Part shown: one piece after another, positions 1-12,441 of the stretch
Numbering within the stretch: the first letter of the stretch is position 1
How the letters are laid out: every line of letters starts with the position of its first letter
Assembly: GCF_002999335.1 (NCBI RefSeq)
Contig: NW_020312036.1
Span: 372,001 to 436,000, forward strand
DNA from: Cyclospora cayetanensis
Taxonomy: Eukaryota > Apicomplexa > Conoidasida > Eucoccidiorida > Eimeriidae
Length of the DNA stretch: 64,000 nt
Reading direction: 5' to 3'
Position numbers and translations under genes: made by a program
The notes under the pieces: generated by a model
What the model saw: only the letters and a program-made list of their open reading frames with translations
What the model was told of the DNA's origin: nothing
Databases searched by the model: none

Positions 1-184
1 CCAGGAAGCGCAGCTACTGCTCTATGGAGCTACACCACGCCGCCCCTATGTCCCAACCCCAATTGTCAAAAGCGAAACTCGCGATAAGCAAACTTCCGAA
101 GCTTCCAGGAATTTGAGAGCCCTCTCTTCAAAACCTTCCAGGTGGTATCTACGACTAAGTATCATGCAGCTGTGCTTGAGCGAA

Positions 185-3100
185 TCACCTGCCATGATGC
201 TGATAGGAATCCACCTTTCTCCGGACCTCTGGCCCCACCAGGCCTCCAGCCACACCACCCCTCCGGCTTGCTGCTTTCCCGCTACCGGCGACCTGACGGA
301 TTGCAGCACTTTCTTTCCGAGGGTGGGCAGTTTGCTGGGCTGAGCCGCAGGAGCTCCGGAGCCTGTGCCTCTGCGCCGTTCCTCGGAGCGACCCCGAGGG
401 AGACGCAGTTTTGTTCGCAAGAGAAGTACCGGTTGCCTTTAGACTGCATGACTTTGCTGACGCAGCTGCAACTGGCGTTGCGCCTTCAGCAGCCTTGAAA
501 ACAGTGGCTTTAGTTTGTGAGACACGCCCCACCTTTCGTGGATCCGACGGGACGGGGAGAGCGAGGCGCGAAGCCCGTCGGTCGTGGCCTGAGAGGGACT
601 CTGAAGAATACTGTGCCGCAGCATTGGGGGTAGACAAGGAGGGGGAGCGGGGTGCGATGCGGAGTGACACCAGCCTGCATGTGGCAGCCTCCTGAATTCC
701 ACTCCGGCTGCCAGTGCGTCCCATAGAGCCTTTAGGAGTCCTTGTTGCTGGTGCTGTGCTGCCTCTTCTAGAAGTATTCTTTCTCCCTTCTGAAAAAGAG
801 CGTCTCCCTTCCGACTTAATAGGGCTTTGCGGGGCCTGTTTGGTGAGGCGCTGCTTATGCTGCTTGTGGACAAGGCCTTGACTGTGGTCTCTGGAAAAAC
901 CGACGGGCAAGGCACTGTTTGGGCAGACCTCAAGGGATAAGGCGCGCCCTGATTCCTCTTGCTTGGTCGTCAGATACTGGAACTCCTCTTCCTGAGGAAG
1001 AGAAAAGAGAGCGACGTATTCGGGGTTCAACAGCGAGAGACATGGGTTAACACTCCCCACATACCACGGACTGAGTGTCGTGGTCGTTCAAGGGAGAGAC
1101 AAGAACCCGAAGAACTAGCCTTTGAGGCAGGGGCGCGAGAGGGCGAAGCAGCTTTTGATAAGTAAGAAGCCATACCGAGGGGCCACAACAGTATGTAAAC
1201 GCTGGGTTTAGACCGAAAGCAGGCACATGGAAAAATTGTCCTACCTCGAAACTGCGTATAAATTCCGCAGCCGTGTAATCCTTCCCCTCAAACGAGACCT
1301 GAAGCTCCCCTGATGGACTGAGTCTCATTAATACCGCCAAGTGGCCGTACAGGTAGACGCCCTTGCACAGCCGCGTGAACAAGACCTTGTTAACTCTGAT
1401 AGGCAAGAAAGAACAAACCCGAGAAACGGCAACGAACATGGAGCCTCTTACTGGTAGGAGTATAGCGCTCCTGGTGCTTTGCAGAGGAGCTAGGTCACTC
1501 CTCTCGAGGTAATAGCTTTCGGTTTGTGTACGGGTGTTATCGAGCTCCCCGCAGAAGCACCGGACCTCAGCAACAGGCAAAGCTAGCAGCCACCAGGGGC
1601 AGGGTGGACAAAAAGGTAGCTAAGCAAAGCGCAGAATCGTGGGCTGACCTGGCATTGCTGAGAGCAGCAACTGCGGTGTCCACAGAGTCATCACCCTGCG
1701 GCTCATAGCCCTGCGAGGGGCATACAGTGAACCTCATAACAGAATTAGCGGTGCCAGGTACCGCTCTAAAGCTTTGCAGGCTGTCTGAAAGAAGGCCGCT
1801 GCGTTGCAGGCGCGCTTGTGCGGAGGTCTGCCGGGAACTGTAGGCCTCGCTTGGAGAGTTCAAAGCTTCTGTACTCTCCTGGACGATCCCAAAGGCCTCG
1901 GGTGCCAGTGGCTTGCGGTCCTTGTCTCTAAAGCCCCACAAGAAAACCACAACGGCTGGCTGCGCGCTTGCCCCTCCTTGGGGGTGATGGGTAAGAGGTG
2001 CAAGCCCTACTTAGAGAACAGCGAGTCAGACTATATTCGGGGTCTTACTGTGTTATGCTCTTATGCGCAGACAGCGAAACGTTCTCCTGTGCCTTCATGC
2101 ACGTAGCACCTGAAGTGCAGCGACGTGGAGGGACTGCTGTCTGAGGGGAAGGCAACCGAGCGAAACCACAAAACGGACAGATCAAGCTGGCATTCGTGAC
2201 TCGCCCTAGTATCACGAATTACGTTATTTCTGGCTCCTGTGATTCCTGTTTCAGCTCATAATAATACACGAGGCAATGTGCTAAGCTAGTTTCTAGCTGC
2301 TCCAGTGGTACCCAACGAAGAGTTTCGGCCCCTTTTCGCGTTTCCCTTACCAGTCGGCGCCACATGGTATCCCTGCAGCCCAAAGAGACACACGCACCTC
2401 TGGACCTCGATACAGACTGCGTGCAATGTGTGAGAGGCCCTTATGTCCCAAGAGTCATCCCTTATTAGGGTTCGGGCCCTTTTGGCTCTCTGCTCAGCAA
2501 GCTCACGGGAGGTCGTCAAAATCCGGGAGTGTGACACGGCCGTTATCCTCCGTCTGCGTGCTGCGCTCTCCTCTGAGGAGTGAGGGCGAGGGCTCAAAAG
2601 TCTTTTTTAAAGGGGTCTTCCTCAGAATGGTGGCGACGACTGCCAACGCCCGCCGGGAGCTGTAGAGCTCTTTCTGTGGCAGCGCCCCAGCAGCAACAAC
2701 GGCACAGAGTCATTGCAGTGGCTCAGGACTGTTTTCCTGAGCGCGCTACCTAGAAACAAATGATTTTCAGGTCTTAGCAAACTCAAGCCTAAGCTTCAAG
2801 GGCACTTGGTAGCTGAATACGTACTGTGAGGGCGGACACCTGGACCTCCCTGCTACTGAGCAAGCGCTGCAGTTCTTTGACCCGGCTGGTCTGCCCCTCC
2901 GCCTGGGCTCGGAGCTGCACCGCAGAAGCCGTCAGCAACGCTTCCGCCAGCGACTCAGCAAGTCGAGCACGCACGGACGAACTTCGAAACAGTTGGGAAG
3001 GGTGTGAGCAAAAAGGAAATCACAGGGAGAGGCAGCATCGGCAACAACACCAGCTGAGAAGAGTGTGACACCAAGACCCATTGAGCGTGTAACAGCAAGA

Positions 3101-5413
3101 CCACCCAAATAAAACACACAAGTTCTACCTGTTGCAGCAGCAGCTTCTCCGCTGCCGCCTGTCCATGTGCTTCAGCGAGTCGATGGAATGACATCAAAGT
3201 GGCAGCCTGCGACGCAGCACACAGGCCAGACGTCCACGGCGAAAATTTCCCCCTATGCTCTGCCCTTCACATCTCTCTATCTAAAATCTCTAGACCCATT
3301 CAATGCATACCTCTGCTTGCAGCTGTTCATTTAGGGCAGACACAGAGGAGAGCCTCGTCCTCAGCTCCATCTCAGTGAAGTGCTTCCTCTTGAGGGCCTC
3401 CTTCAGGTACTGCACAAACCCGCGTCACAGAGAAACAAAAGCTATTTTCTCCCGTCATAACACGAGGCCTTTTCAGCCTTCGAGAAAATGCACGGAAATT
3501 CACGAATGACTGAACCCGAAAAGGAAACCTTCAAGGGGATCGCCAAACAGGAATACAGCTTTTCTGCTGAGCTCACATACCTCTCTTTCGTTTTCTAGCA
3601 TTCGGAGCCTGCGCTGCATTTGCTCAGAGGTGTCAGCCTCCATCTCATGCTTCGTCAACCTCAAGGGGGGAACCTCTCTGTCTGAGGCGGTCACAGAGGG
3701 CCGATGCTGCTGTTTGAGGAGCTCTTGCTTGAGGTAGCGCAAAGCCATCTCTCTTTGAAGACAACCCACGAAGTTTTGAGTAATCTGCGTATCAGAAAGA
3801 CAACGTAGATACCGTCATAACGAGAGAGCTGGATCTGTTGAGTGGGAGAGAGACACAGAGAGGAGGCTGGAATTCGCACTAAAGGGGAACATGTCCAATA
3901 ATTCTCGAGTGAGTTATGCTACGCCGCCGGCGTGCAGCAGCCCTTGAGACTCCACGAAACATACTTGCTGCTCTGCAGTTGCCAGAAGAGCCTGCAGTTC
4001 GTAGATATTTGACACGAGGCCATGCTGGCTGTCATGGGGGTCAAGCCATCCTGCAGAAACCCCGTCTTCCGCTGTTCCCTGGTGATCCGTTGACTGTCCC
4101 CAGTCCAGCACGGTTGAACGTCTACCCAGGGAAGGGAGGAGCACTGCTTTTATCTCCTTTGGATCGCCAACATTCAAGCTCTCTGTCCAATCAAATGAGC
4201 TATCCCTACATGGGACCTGTTCCGACGTTTTGCGTGCTCCTGCGTCGGTGGGTATACCCTCGGAGAGGCTCCGCTCATCTGAATCACGGCCTTCAAAAGA
4301 CTCTACAGGCAGGGCAGTCTGAGAAAAGCCGACCGTGCCGCAGCCTAGTGGACGACAGGGGGCTTGGGGACTATGGCTAGGGGCTTCCTTCTCTTCGGTA
4401 CCGCATTGATTGTACACTAACGCGGCAGAATCGCTGCTTTCTAGGGAGTTTGTTTTCTCCGTAGAACATAGCGAAGCCGATGGAAAAGACTCAGGCCTTC
4501 CACTGCCTGTGTTGCTGCCGCGGCTAACTGTGCCGGGGTGAAACTGCTGCTCCGCAGTAGGAGCCCTCTGGATGGGGGCTGCTGTAGCTCCGGCGGTTGC
4601 ATCTGAATCTGGTGATTGCCGCACTGAACACGACTCCCGAGCCGAAACGCTCACAAGCACTACGTCAGATTTCACGCGGTCCTCCTGGAGTGACAGGCAA
4701 TGCACTTCGGGAGGAATACTAGAGGACTCCATGATGTTCTTGTTTTGCAGCCGCTTGTACGCCGCATACAGAAGCGGCCCCAACAGCTGCTTTAGCGACT
4801 TGCTGCCAGTGCGCTTTTCCACCAACTCGTCGTCGCTTTGATGCTTGACTTGCTCACACTGGTGCCCCTGTTCTGCACAGACGTTTGCGTTTCCTGTGGA
4901 AGTACGTGGGAGTCTCACTGGTTGGTGGTGAGCAGGACCGTTTGGCGTTGGGGAACTCGGCTCAATGTAATTGGAGACGGGCAACCCAGCAAAGTTGTTC
5001 GCTTCTTGTCTTTTGGAGCGTTGAGGCTTCTGGAGACCTCCTTCTGCGGGGAGGCCTAGGGGATCTGAGATGTCTGAAATTTCCAATTCCTTCTCGAGGA
5101 AGGCCTTTTGCTGACTCTGGAACATCCTGTCCCTCTCCAGCTGCTCGTGTTGCTCCCGAAGCTGCATCTGCTTCTTCTGCAAGAACTCTTTTTCTTGCTG
5201 AAGGTGCTGACGCTGCTTGGCCATGGCTACCGCTGCTGCTGCTGCTGCTGCTGTGTTCCCCGTGCTCGCTGTAGCTGCAGTGGCGACAGTTGCTGCCTCC
5301 GACGCCTCCGAGCTTAGGCGCGCTGGAGACTCTGCCCTGCCCTTAAGCACGACAGCTGGTCGCCGCCAGCTTGTTGGGGGCCCTTCATGAGAGCCTTGCT
5401 CCAAGAAACTCAT
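185..5413 (-). CDS. Large coiled-coil protein, at least 10 exons, function unknown
   Basis: Not recognised. Exon 1 (5413..3965) opens with an ATG and encodes 483 residues: an Ala-rich stretch near residues 50-65, a Gln/Glu/Lys/Arg coiled coil at about 65-115, then a long polar, Ser-rich region. In-phase short exons follow at 3784..3581, 3409..3311 and 3206..3129, all heptad-rich (MEADTSEQMQRRLRMLENER is typical). Further exons lie at about 2985..2825, 2580..2398, 1927..1649, 1538..1450 and 1400..1245, and the last exon is 991..185. The exon before the last carries a compact beta-like stretch (LYGHLAVLMRLSPSGELQVS), and the last exon is basic and Ser/Ala/Arg-rich, like a disordered tail. The joint between the exons at 3129 and 2985 is uncertain because phases do not match without an alternative donor. 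Coiled coils plus basic tails suit a cytoskeletal or centrosomal scaffold, but this is inference only. Confidence 0.65.
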
Positions 5414-6808
5414 GGCTGAGACAGGTCGGAGGCCTGTGTGTACACGTTGAGAAGAGGTCCTTTGGGGGCGTCGGCGGAGATTCTTAATCCACGCGCGATG
5501 CTCTCAAAGAGTGTGTCTCTCAGCCCTCATACTGCCTGGGATTCGGCCTGTGGACACCAATGTGCTTGCTCTCGTTGTTGCTGTCTGGCTCCAGAGACTG
5601 CTGCAGTCCCTGCTTTCTTCTACGGCTGCCTGCCTTTAGTACTCTTAGGAGCTTGGTTTAGCGACACAAGTATTTCGAGTCTTTTGTTGTCACCAGGTCG
5701 TGGAGGCTCTCAGGCTGCACGCGAAGTAAGAGGAAGGCACTGGGGGTGAACTGTGCAGCTGCAGCCAGCGGTGCAGTCGGCGGACACCCGAGAGAAAGCT
5801 GAGACACCAGAACCCCCACTGGATAAGAATGCGCCAGCAATATTAATACATACAAGAGGAAGTTGCCGACCTGATGAAGACGAAAGGTTCAGAAATGAAA
5901 GTGCGGAAGACGATACCTTAATGGACTCCACCGGTCCCCTGAAGAGACCCTGTGCTAAAGCACTGCCCTGGCGTCCGATGCTGTCTCTTGTCCCCTCTCT
6001 AAGTTCTTCTGATAAAAGGGTTCAAATGTGCGAAGCTGAAAATCCATTCGATGGAACGAAGCCCCTCCGACTTGGGGGCCCTGCGGCATTCAGGGGCCTC
6101 CGGTATTCGGCTACCTCACAGGTCGGCTGTCCACACATTGGTCTGAATGACCATCACTGCCATTTGAAACTTTGTTGCTCCCTCTTTCTGTTGTTTTTTG
6201 TGTCTACTATTACCTTGAGCAAACGGGGAAACGCTATGTATTCTGTCTTTTAACGCCTAGGCAAGCGGAAACCTGTGAATGTTACTCGCCGTATGGGCGT
6301 TAGCCTGGTAGAGCCCTCACCACCTTACTGTGCGTCTATGACACTTCGCCAAGAGCACATATTCTAAACCCTAAGAGTCTCCCAAACGCTGCAACAAGAA
6401 GCCTGGGATATGAAGCAACTTTGCAGGCCCATCACACAGAACTGCTGTTCTGCAGAGTTTTGCGGGGTAGGAGCTACTCCCTCAAGAGCTTCCAAGTCGT
6501 TACAGAGCAGTGTTGTACCTCTAAGCCAATAAAGTTGGCAACAACAGACGACTAAGGGGGCTGCTGGCTAAGTGCGATAGGGTTTAATGGAAATAAATCT
6601 ATGGCGCTACATAGCGGGCCTAGAATCATTCGTCTCGCTGCCTGCTGTTGCTGGATGAGCAGCCATGCATTGCAATAGCAGGACTAGCTCTCTAAGGCCA
6701 CGATCACAGGAATTCCAGACGATGGAGCCACAGACGTGGGGTCTAGCGCCATCAGGAACTACTGACGATGCCATTCTCCTGCAGTCATGCCGGGTAGCAC
6801 TTCCATGC
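5414..6808. other. Intergenic: upstream of the coiled-coil gene, downstream of uL18
   Basis: No convincing gene. The longest open frame, on the plus strand at 5753..6253, has no family resemblance and no supporting exons. The segment should contain the promoter of the minus-strand gene starting at 5413 and the 3' untranslated region of the uL18 gene ending at 6809. Confidence 0.5.
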
Positions 6809-7917
6809 CTAAAACTCTAGTCCCGCGCTTCTAGCTGCGTCTGCCAGTGCAGCGACCCTTCCGGCATATCTGAGAGCCACGAAAGATACACCAAAAAATA
6901 CGTTTCTTCAAGTAACTAAACGAGTGGACGATCCCATTCATGAGGGTCGCCCCGAATCCTCTGGAAGGTAGTGGAGTCACGAGCTACAGGCCCCTTCAGT
7001 AGAGCCCAGAAACCTCTCTCGCACTTACCTGTATTTTTTTCTATCAAAATACACTTTATTAATTCCCGCCTTTAGGCCTCGGGCGGCTACAAGGGCCCCC
7101 ACGGCAGCTGCTGCTCGCAGCGTGCCTCCATGTGGCCTTGCCACTAATCCTGCAACAACCAGAGCAGAATGAGGATGTGTAGTCCTGCTTGCAACGAATG
7201 CAACTTGAGGGGCAGTTAGAGCAGACACGGCGGCATCAGCAGCGACCTCCCAGCCATGGCAGCAGCAGTGGAAGTTGGCTTGCCCTTCTTCCTCTTGACC
7301 AAAGGGAGGGAATCCTTGAGAGCGTTGTCTCGTGAAGAGGCGAAGGCGAATGTGTGCTGGCGGGACTTGTCTGTGATGCAGGCATATACATGGTTGTTAC
7401 TCAGGGTGAGTGTCAGTCGCAGGCGGCTGGAGGGAGTGCTGCCATTGGTTGTCGCTCCTGATGCTGTAGCTACACTAGGGGCTGCAGTTCCAGTTGTATC
7501 GCAAGAAGCTTGGCGGGAAGAGATTGCTATTTCGCTGAGTGAAGAAGGCCATCTGGCTTTGGGGGTCCCCTCCATCTCCCAAAGCACGCCGGTACTGAGC
7601 TCATGGCCAGTCGCTGGATCAACTGTGGGAGGGGCAGGAATCCCAGAGGCTGCAGCTAATGCTAATGTCTCTGCTCTGTTCAGACGTCGGAGGCCTCTTG
7701 GTCTCTTGGCGAGCTTCTCGAAGGAAGTGCGCCCTCTCCTGAGGGCACACGGCTCAGGAGGCGGAAAACCTCCTTGCTGCGGAGCAGTGCCGCTGCCTAG
7801 GGAGGGCCCATTCAGTCGAAAGGCCGTGCAGTGTTCGACGGAAAGCGACAAAAACAACAGCAGCAGCAGGGGGAGTTGCAGAAGAAGCTGCTGCTGCTGG
7901 AGGGCTACAGAACCCAT
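6809..7917 (-). CDS. Apicoplast-targeted 50S ribosomal protein L18 (uL18c)
   Basis: Large-subunit protein of bacterial type that binds 5S rRNA; here nuclear-encoded and probably imported into the apicoplast. Three exons join in phase: 7917..7247, 7136..7029 and 6869..6809, giving 279 residues. The start is the ATG at 7917, which begins a strong signal peptide (Leu-rich core, residues 8-25, then HCTAF). About 130 residues of Ser/Arg/Ala-rich transit-peptide-like sequence follow. The L18 domain fills roughly the last 115 residues, the usual size of bacterial L18: a beta motif NNHVYACITDKSRQHTFAFA, then AAVGALVAARGLKAGINKVY, the FDRKKY strand, and the C-terminal helix GRVAALADAARSAGLEF, which completes exon 3. 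The last exon is only 61 bases and is easily missed. A mitochondrial destination is less likely given the clear signal peptide. The first intron's acceptor was chosen because it alone keeps phase. Confidence 0.9.
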
Positions 7918-8659
7918 AGTACACCAAATGTTGTGAGACACATCGGGTGGGGGTTGTGGCGGAGTCACGCGTTACATGTAGGGGCCCTGCATGCGCGTGC
8001 CTCCCCCTTGTTAAGCGCAGAGGGAGGGCCCCCCTAGGGACCCTAGAGGGCCGCCGGTAAGGGCCCCTGTTCCCCCTTCCTCAGCCGTTTGCTCGCGAAT
8101 ACAGCGGGGTTCCTCAGCAGCAGAGACTGCAAGAGGCCTCAGCAAGATTCAGGCCGAATGGGATCCTTTACAATGGACGAAAAATCGCGAAATCCGGGCA
8201 GACACGAGTAGACAGTCGAGTGAGCCATCCTCCGACTGACCGCCTGGCCCCCATGGGGCCCCCATGATTCGGGGGCCCCACGCCTACGTCACCCTAATGG
8301 CCGTCCAGGAAGACATAAAGCCCTCTGGAGTGCTTTTTGCAAGTTGAGAATGCCGACAAGCAACTGAAACCAGTGTATGTGATACCCCTGAGGCAGCAGA
8401 CAGCAGGCAGTACTTGGACCACTGGGGACAGGAGCATTTGGCCAAAGCGGTGGCAGCTGCTGCTGCGGAGCTCCAGTCATGCGCCGCTCTGCAGACACAC
8501 GTGTGAAATCGGGGGCAACTCACACTAGAAGCGAGCGAGGTGAAACTTGACTGAGGCAGCACGCGAAAGACCACAACAGCCGCCTCAGCCGGCAGGCTCT
8601 ACCGCAGCAGCATACACGAGGACTACCACCAGGAGTGTCAAAATATCCACCAGGACGGG
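7918..8659. promoter_or_regulatory. Shared upstream region of divergent uL18 and TVP23 genes
   Basis: About 740 bases separate the two divergent start codons. No open frame here looks genuine. The part near 8010-8070 is rich in GGGCCC/CCTAGG-like short palindromes. A bidirectional promoter is inferred from gene orientation only; no specific element was recognised. Confidence 0.35.
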
Positions 8660-10495
8660 ATGATCAACTTGGAGGAAGGATATTCTCCTCCCCCGCTGCC
8701 GCTGAAGGCGGACAGTGAGAGTCTGGTGTCTGGACAGCTCACTCGAATCACTGAAGCACGAACAGGGGGCCCTGCTCGTGTTGGGCATCCTTCGGAGGCC
8801 TCCACGGATGGTACTGCCGGTCCAAGAAGCCTCATCCTGGCTCCTATGAGTGACCTCTTTCAAGGAGCAGCGCATCCCGGTGTATGCTTCTTCCATTTGT
8901 TCTTCAAGGTCCTCGCCTTGATTAGGTGGGTCGGCAGCCTCGCTAATGGCCTGTCTTTGTCACTCGCCCTCGAATCTGGAGAAAGTCTGTTGTATGCCTA
9001 GCGAATTAGATGCGCATGCAGAAAATGAGAGGGAGGGGCCGATGCAGATAATGAGACGGAAGAAAAGGGGGGGCAAAGAGAGGCAGAAATGCGCCTTAGA
9101 GGGAGAAGCGAGATCGATGCAGGGACAGCGCTCGATAGGAGATAAAAATGTTTCCGCGGTTTTATTACTTTGCGGATTGAAATGCTCATATCCGTATATA
9201 GCACATTTGCAAGTCGCCCTCGCAACCTAAAAGTTGCATGCCCCTATATTTTTAGCTTATCCACGGATTGTGCCCCTCTGCACCTGCTCTTCAGCTATTT
9301 ATTTGGGTCGTTCCTTTTCGGATTTTCTTACGGGGACGCCGACTTTGTCATTTCCTTTATCCTTACGCTCGTCCTCCTGTCTTTGGACTTTTGGACTGTA
9401 AAGAATGTGTCGGGGAGGTGCGCCAGCCACTTGCTGCCTGCCGCACATCAAAGCGCCTTGGCCTACACTGCGACACCATGGCTTTATTAATACTGATCTG
9501 CATTCCGTCTGCCGCTGCGTGGGCTGCTTGGGTCCTGTTCTGCGTGGTTGCGCTCTTGCTCTGCGGGGCGGCGACAGCCATCTATGTACTCACCGTGTGT
9601 GCCTGTTTGGCGAACTGCATGTGTTCTTTCTTCAGGAAGCTTGTGGGCCTCTGCTGGCAACACCACGTAGCTCCAGATGGAAGCGGGGAGTGGACTTTTC
9701 AGAAAGCGCCTGTAAGCTCTTTTGGCAGCAATGTTGCCGCTGTTGTTGCAGTTCGTGTGTTGTTCGCAGTCCTCTGGCGTCTATGTTTGGGGTAACCAGA
9801 CGTGGCCGGGAGGTCCAGCTCCAAATCGCCAGTCGTTGTTGCCATTGAATATGTTGCCTTGGCACATCGTGTCTCCCCGATGCTGTTGCTACTGTACTCA
9901 GGAGGGCAGACGGATCTGCACAATGGACTACCGCGTGTTTTGGGGGGGTCTTGTTGCGTGGGCTCTGCTGTGGGTGGCCCTCTGCATCAATTCTATCATC
10001 AGCCTAGACTTCCTTTGGGTGCGATTGCTCCCCTTTCTCTCCTTCATGTAGCATTTATTTCAATGTCATGGAATGAGAATCTCACCCCTCCCCGCCGTCT
10101 GCAGACTTTGCACCGTCCGTCCCACAGCGGCGACCCCCGCCTTTGCATTGTGATCCCTTTTGCGGCAGCTTCATCATCTGGCTTGCCAGATGCGCCTTTA
10201 CTGTCCTTGCAGACTATGATGGCAATAGTGGGCGTGGTTCTGTCAGGCACCAACTTCCTCGCCTATTACAAGTGCTCTCGAGGTAAGTGTGTGCTGCTGG
10301 TGTGCGACCTATTTTCTGCGTGGATGCTTTTTCTACCAAACTTGTTGCGCTTTATGTGACGGTACTGAGAATGCTACTTTTGCGCATGCTCCTGCCAATG
10401 CTGCCTCAGCCCAATCTCCAGCAGATGCCGCCCTTACCAGTCTACACGCTGCCACTTGGCGTCATGCTGTCCTTTCACGTTTGGGTCTTTCATAG
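8660..10495 (+). CDS. TVP23 family Golgi membrane protein (FAM18/DUF846)
   Basis: TVP23 proteins are four-pass membrane proteins of late Golgi vesicles, implicated in retrograde endosome-Golgi traffic. Six exons join in phase: 8660..8925, 9295..9417, 9636..9711, 9902..10018, 10213..10282 and 10410..10495, giving 245 residues. Family landmarks in order: an N-terminal extension of about 65 residues; HPGVCFFHLFFKVLAL (first membrane segment); the second segment running into LLSLDFWTVKNVSGR, the family signature, split by intron 2; KLVGLCWQHHV with the acidic Gly-Trp stretch DGSGEWTFQ; the signature MDYRVFWGGL starting the third membrane segment; and VVLSGTNFLAYYKCSRG, the fourth segment with its Asn and terminal Cys. 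The start at 8660 is the first ATG in frame; a second in-frame ATG near 8846 (MSDLFQG) would give a protein closer to the usual length. The last exon's acceptor at 10409 is the only one that keeps phase. Confidence 0.93.
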
Positions 10496-12441
10496 CCCGG
10501 AAGAAAGTAAAAAGGCCCCTGTAGAGGTCCCAAGGGAGACCTGCAAGGGGTTTGCTTACGCCGCTCTCCACGCAGCCCAGCGCGCTGCTTCTCCATGCTC
10601 TTCTTATCCTTTTGCCAAGTTGCAGCCAGTGCCCTCCGGCTTTCTAAGGCTCTCTGTTGCTATGTAGCCTGCTTTGCTAGCGAATGTGGTAGCTATCTGG
10701 ATGCTTGCGTGCCGTGTGAGCGACCTTCTGGAAGAATAAGCTCAAAGGCCGTCAATGATTCAAACTGTGTAGGGCTAAGGAAGACTGCCCCCTGGAAATT
10801 GAATGTACCGGTGCATGCATTCACAGTGTAGAGATACAGGGAGTAGCAGCAACAGTCTGCCGAATAAGATGAGGCGCAGAAAAGCTGGATGGCAAATCAA
10901 GCGCAGAAAGACGAAGGAGGTCGCAGGGACAGTCAAGGGCATATAGAGTGAGCGGAACAAAAGGCACGCATGCGAACAGCAATTGATTGAATTTCCCAGG
11001 CTGTGCCGGCCTAAGTGACTAGCTGTTTGACTCTACTACAGCTATACCCCGTAAGGCTCTGTAATCGCAGAGACGACGACTAGTTGGGTCCACTGCGACT
11101 AAATACTGGGCCTGCCTCGATCGTAGAAGCTTTTACATATTGCACTGACAAGGGGGCATACGGCTTTGTGCCGGGGTTAGAAAGGGCGCTAGATCCAGCA
11201 TTTATCCAAGGGCCAACAATCGGCTGGGACTGTCATGTGGTGACTAACCGTACCTATCCACAGAGGGCTTCCTATAGCCAGCAGTGTGTGGATAGGCAGC
11301 TGCTGTGCTCCCAAATACACTGTGTGGTGCGAGTGCACTGTGTTCAAGAGGCCGCACACTCACCGATACGCGAACGGCTCCACATAAGATGAATCTAGAG
11401 GGCAAATCCCCATTTTTCTGGAGCCTAGAGAGAGCCTTTCAGATAAGGGAGGCGTGTGTCTCACCACGCTCGCAAACGGCCCAAGTCTACGACGGTGGAG
11501 GAAGACTGGGGGGCTCCTTCTTTCTAAGCCTACTGTTTTCTTTCTCCTCGCAGCACTGCTACTTAATTACTTCTTTACCTCCTCCGAAGGCGTGGGACGA
11601 GAAAGGTCCAGCGATTCTGTGCCCCTCGACGCCGCCTGAGACCTCAGGCGAGTGACCAGCTTTCTGATCACTGAAAGCGGTACGAGTCAAGCCCCCAGCA
11701 CGGGTTATACGGGGCTGCCAATGAATGTCGGTAGAAAGAAAAGCAACAGACACGTTGGTGGAGGAGGGAAAATATCTAGATTCCGCGAAGCTGCACTCAG
11801 CTGGTCGCAACCCAGGAACCCGGCTACAAGCCCGCCTCCACAGAGCGGTACTGAAACTCCCCCGAATACATTGGGTTATCGAGACATGGACTAAGGGTGG
11901 CAGAAGTAACTAGCAAACAAGAGCCTAGATGTCTTGGAGCACTAGCGGCGCTCTACACCACCGCGAAGTTATGCCTCCTACTGATTACTAACGCCCAAGT
12001 TAAAGGGAGAGCCAAAGCCTTTCGATGAGGTCTCTTAAAGGAAAATTGCGTTATCATTGCTACTTAGCTAGATTCTGATGGTCTTGTAGATCGTAAATTG
12101 ACGAAAAGCCTCCCCAGGGCCCCTGGCCAGTGGTGGCCTCAGGCCTAAACGCGTGTGGGGCTGTGGCGCCGCTGCTCTTTCCGAGGCTTTTTCTTCCTTC
12201 GGCCGTTCGGGTTGCTACAATTCCACAGAATTGGTGCTCTGATATCATCCAAGCGCCCCTCCAGAGGATCTTCCTTGCCTCGTCTTCCGCCTCCCTGTAC
12301 AGTAGCTGCCTTGGCCCGCCACATCCGAAGGCAGCAGGCAGCTACCTACCGACAAGCCTTCCTTCTTTCCTTCAGCTCACAGTTCCCTGGGGATATCCGT
12401 TGCGCAACTTAGCCCCCAGCAGCCACCAGGACAGACAGCCC
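10496..12441. other. Intergenic region between TVP23 and EBP2
   Basis: Apart from the degraded EBP2-like exon near 11.6 kb, no convincing coding sequence was seen; several short plus-strand open frames lack any domain or splice support. It should include the 3' end of the TVP23 transcript and the promoter of EBP2. Confidence 0.5.
11570..11656 (+). pseudogene. Decayed copy of EBP2 exon 3
   Basis: This stretch aligns by eye with the end of EBP2 exon 3 (about 13503..13588). The bases encode EGVGRERSSDSVPLDAA, then an in-frame TGA (near 11638), then DLRRVTSF; the functional exon reads EGVGEEESSDSMPLDASQDL followed by KREASL. The 10-base word AGCGATTCTR is shared at the same place. The copy has lost the splice donor that follows the true exon (GTAAGT in EBP2), and upstream parts of the exon are not recognisable. 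It lies about 1.9 kb upstream of its counterpart on the same strand. I read it as an old local duplication that never formed or no longer forms a working gene. Confidence 0.6.

Noticed and set aside
185..498. Plus-strand frames over the start of the window
   Set aside because: They mirror the basic Ser/Ala-rich last exon of the minus-strand coiled-coil gene, which joins in phase to its upstream exon.
1245..1400. Resemblance of the beta-like stretch in the coiled-coil gene to a polo-box or centriole-assembly domain
   Set aside because: Only a vague hydrophobic pattern matches; no diagnostic residues could be named, so no family was assigned.
6365..6380. Telomere-like word (CTAAACCCTAAG)
   Set aside because: A single copy, not an array; similar single copies are expected in coccidian chromosomes.
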